Source: Thioalkalivibrio sp. (GTDB taxonomy: Bacteria > Pseudomonadota > Gammaproteobacteria > Ectothiorhodospirales > Ectothiorhodospiraceae). Taken from it: 5,331 nt of DNA. The notes below the pieces were generated by a model that made no database searches, was not told the DNA's origin, and saw only the letters and a list, made by a program, of their open reading frames with translations. The stretch covers positions 1-5,331 of the forward strand of contig PULL01000075.1 in the NCBI GenBank assembly GCA_003550945.1, read 5' to 3'. Positions 4,936 to 5,331 of the stretch are shown here, piece after piece (position 1 is the stretch's first letter; every line of letters begins with the position of its first letter). A program made the translations under genes and the position numbers.

Positions 4936-5056
4936 GGGGTCGGACCAGAATAACTAACTGTTTTCGCGAGACAATAGGGCTTTCTTCGGCCCCAAAATCA
5001 CCCTTATCCGGGTGTTTTCGCCCCAAGAAACGCCCCGCTAAGGGCACTGGGCCCGA
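4936..5056 (+). repeat. Dispersed structured repeat, copy D
   Basis: The head is GGGGTCGGACCAGAATAACT, and the tail ends in TGGGCCCGA, like the end of copy A. The A-rich block CAAGAAACGCC starts 88 bases from the head. The outer stem is the best of the four: GGGCTTTCTT (4977-4986) with AAGAAA-c-GCCC (5025-5035), ten pairs and one bulge. The inner stem AAATCACCC/GGGTGTTTT (4995-5003, 5010-5018) has one mismatch and a 6-base loop. The copy follows the stop of the DUF3634-like gene. Confidence 0.85.
4994..5018 (-). terminator. Possible intrinsic terminator of the DUF3634-like gene, formed by the inner hairpin of copy D
   Basis: On the minus strand, CACCC-ggataa-GGGTG is followed by ATTTT about 60 bases after the gene's stop at 5079. 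The plus strand also ends the stem in TTTT, so it could work in both directions. The T tracts are short and termination is inferred. Confidence 0.4.
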
Positions 5057-5078
5057 GAACGCAATCACGGGGCACAAG

Positions 5079-5331
5079 TCACCCCGCCGCTCGATGACCA
5101 CCGGGCCCACCGGAGTTCGGCGGAACCCAGATATTGCGAAACGGCTGGTGAGCGCGCTCAGGGATCTCCTTCGAAAAACGAAGTTCGACGCCGTTTCCCG
5201 TCCGTACACCGAGGATTCTGCCCACTTGCACGCGATACATGCGAGCCACATCGCTACACCCGCGCACGAACGCGGCTGGGGGGTCGCCGCGCCGCACCCG
5301 TGCCTGCCCGCCGTCCAGATCGATGATGAAA
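5079..5331 (-). CDS. Partial DUF3634-like protein (C-terminal about 83 residues)
   Basis: The frame is open from the right edge to a TGA at 5079-5081; the start and N-terminus lie outside the window. The visible part reads FIIDLDGGQARVRRGDPPAA, then FVRGCSDVARMYRVQVGRI, and LRFSKEIPERAHQPFRNIW near the end. The pattern of a beta strand with 'G(K/Q)xxVxxGxxP', a 'V.RMYRVQVGRILGVR' segment, and the FSxEIPxxxxQxxRN ending fits small proteobacterial DUF3634 proteins of unknown function. Those usually carry one N-terminal membrane helix, which would be outside the window here. After RNIW the tail is Gly/Pro-rich and probably disordered. An internal GTG at 5297 would give a shorter product but would cut the conserved first strand. 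The family call rests on memory of the pattern and is moderate. Confidence 0.72.
   Translation of the reverse strand, partial: FIIDLDGGQARVRRGDPPAAFVRGCSDVARMYRVQVGRILGVRTGNGVELRFSKEIPERAHQPFRNIWVPPNSGGPGGHRAAG

Noticed and set aside
4853..5251. 132-codon minus-strand open frame across copies C and D
   Set aside because: It overlaps the DUF3634-like gene in another frame and runs through repeats, with composition unlike a protein.

Overview
The window looks like a chromosomal stretch of a high-GC gammaproteobacterium. The cues are strong GC bias at third codon positions, a YvcK/YbhK-type protein, a lipobox lipoprotein, a stand-alone Smr protein and a protein resembling DUF3634. A member of the Chromatiales or Ectothiorhodospiraceae is a reasonable guess, but that is inference. 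There is no rRNA, tRNA, CRISPR array, transposase gene or phage gene in it.

Left part (1-1423, all minus strand): the 5' portion of a small exported protein of unknown function runs off the left edge. Upstream of it is a complete yvcK-like gene. The two are separated by 90 bases and may be co-transcribed. A 392-base stretch (1424-1815) with no convincing gene follows.

Middle part (1816-2787, minus strand): three short genes read leftwards. In order of transcription they are a 71-aa protein resembling the GSP17M/YflT stress-protein domain, a 117-aa OB-fold-like lipoprotein starting 4 bases after the previous stop, and an 84-aa stand-alone Smr-domain protein. They probably form one operon whose promoter lies in the 326-base divergent region 2788-3113. 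On the other side of that region a cation-dependent O-methyltransferase reads rightwards (3114-3812).

Right part: the methyltransferase converges on a 220-aa PAS protein (3900-4562, minus) flanked by coiled coils and without an output domain. Upstream of it is a 516-base gene-free stretch (4563-5078), followed by the C-terminal end of a DUF3634-like gene entering from the right edge.

The most unusual content is non-coding. Four copies (A-D) of a dispersed repeat of about 120 bases share the head GGGGTCGGACCA and a A-rich block exactly 88 or 89 bases from the head. In all four, that block can pair with an upstream T-rich strand. The paired bases differ between copies while pairing is kept, so the element is selected or mobilised as a folded nucleic acid. 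Copy A lies in the divergent promoter region. Copies B, C and D lie together in the right-hand intergenic stretch, B and C tail to tail as a 274-base unit with inverted ends. Two G-quadruplex motifs flank copy A. The genes look like ordinary housekeeping or stress functions; the repeat family is the best candidate for an undescribed element.
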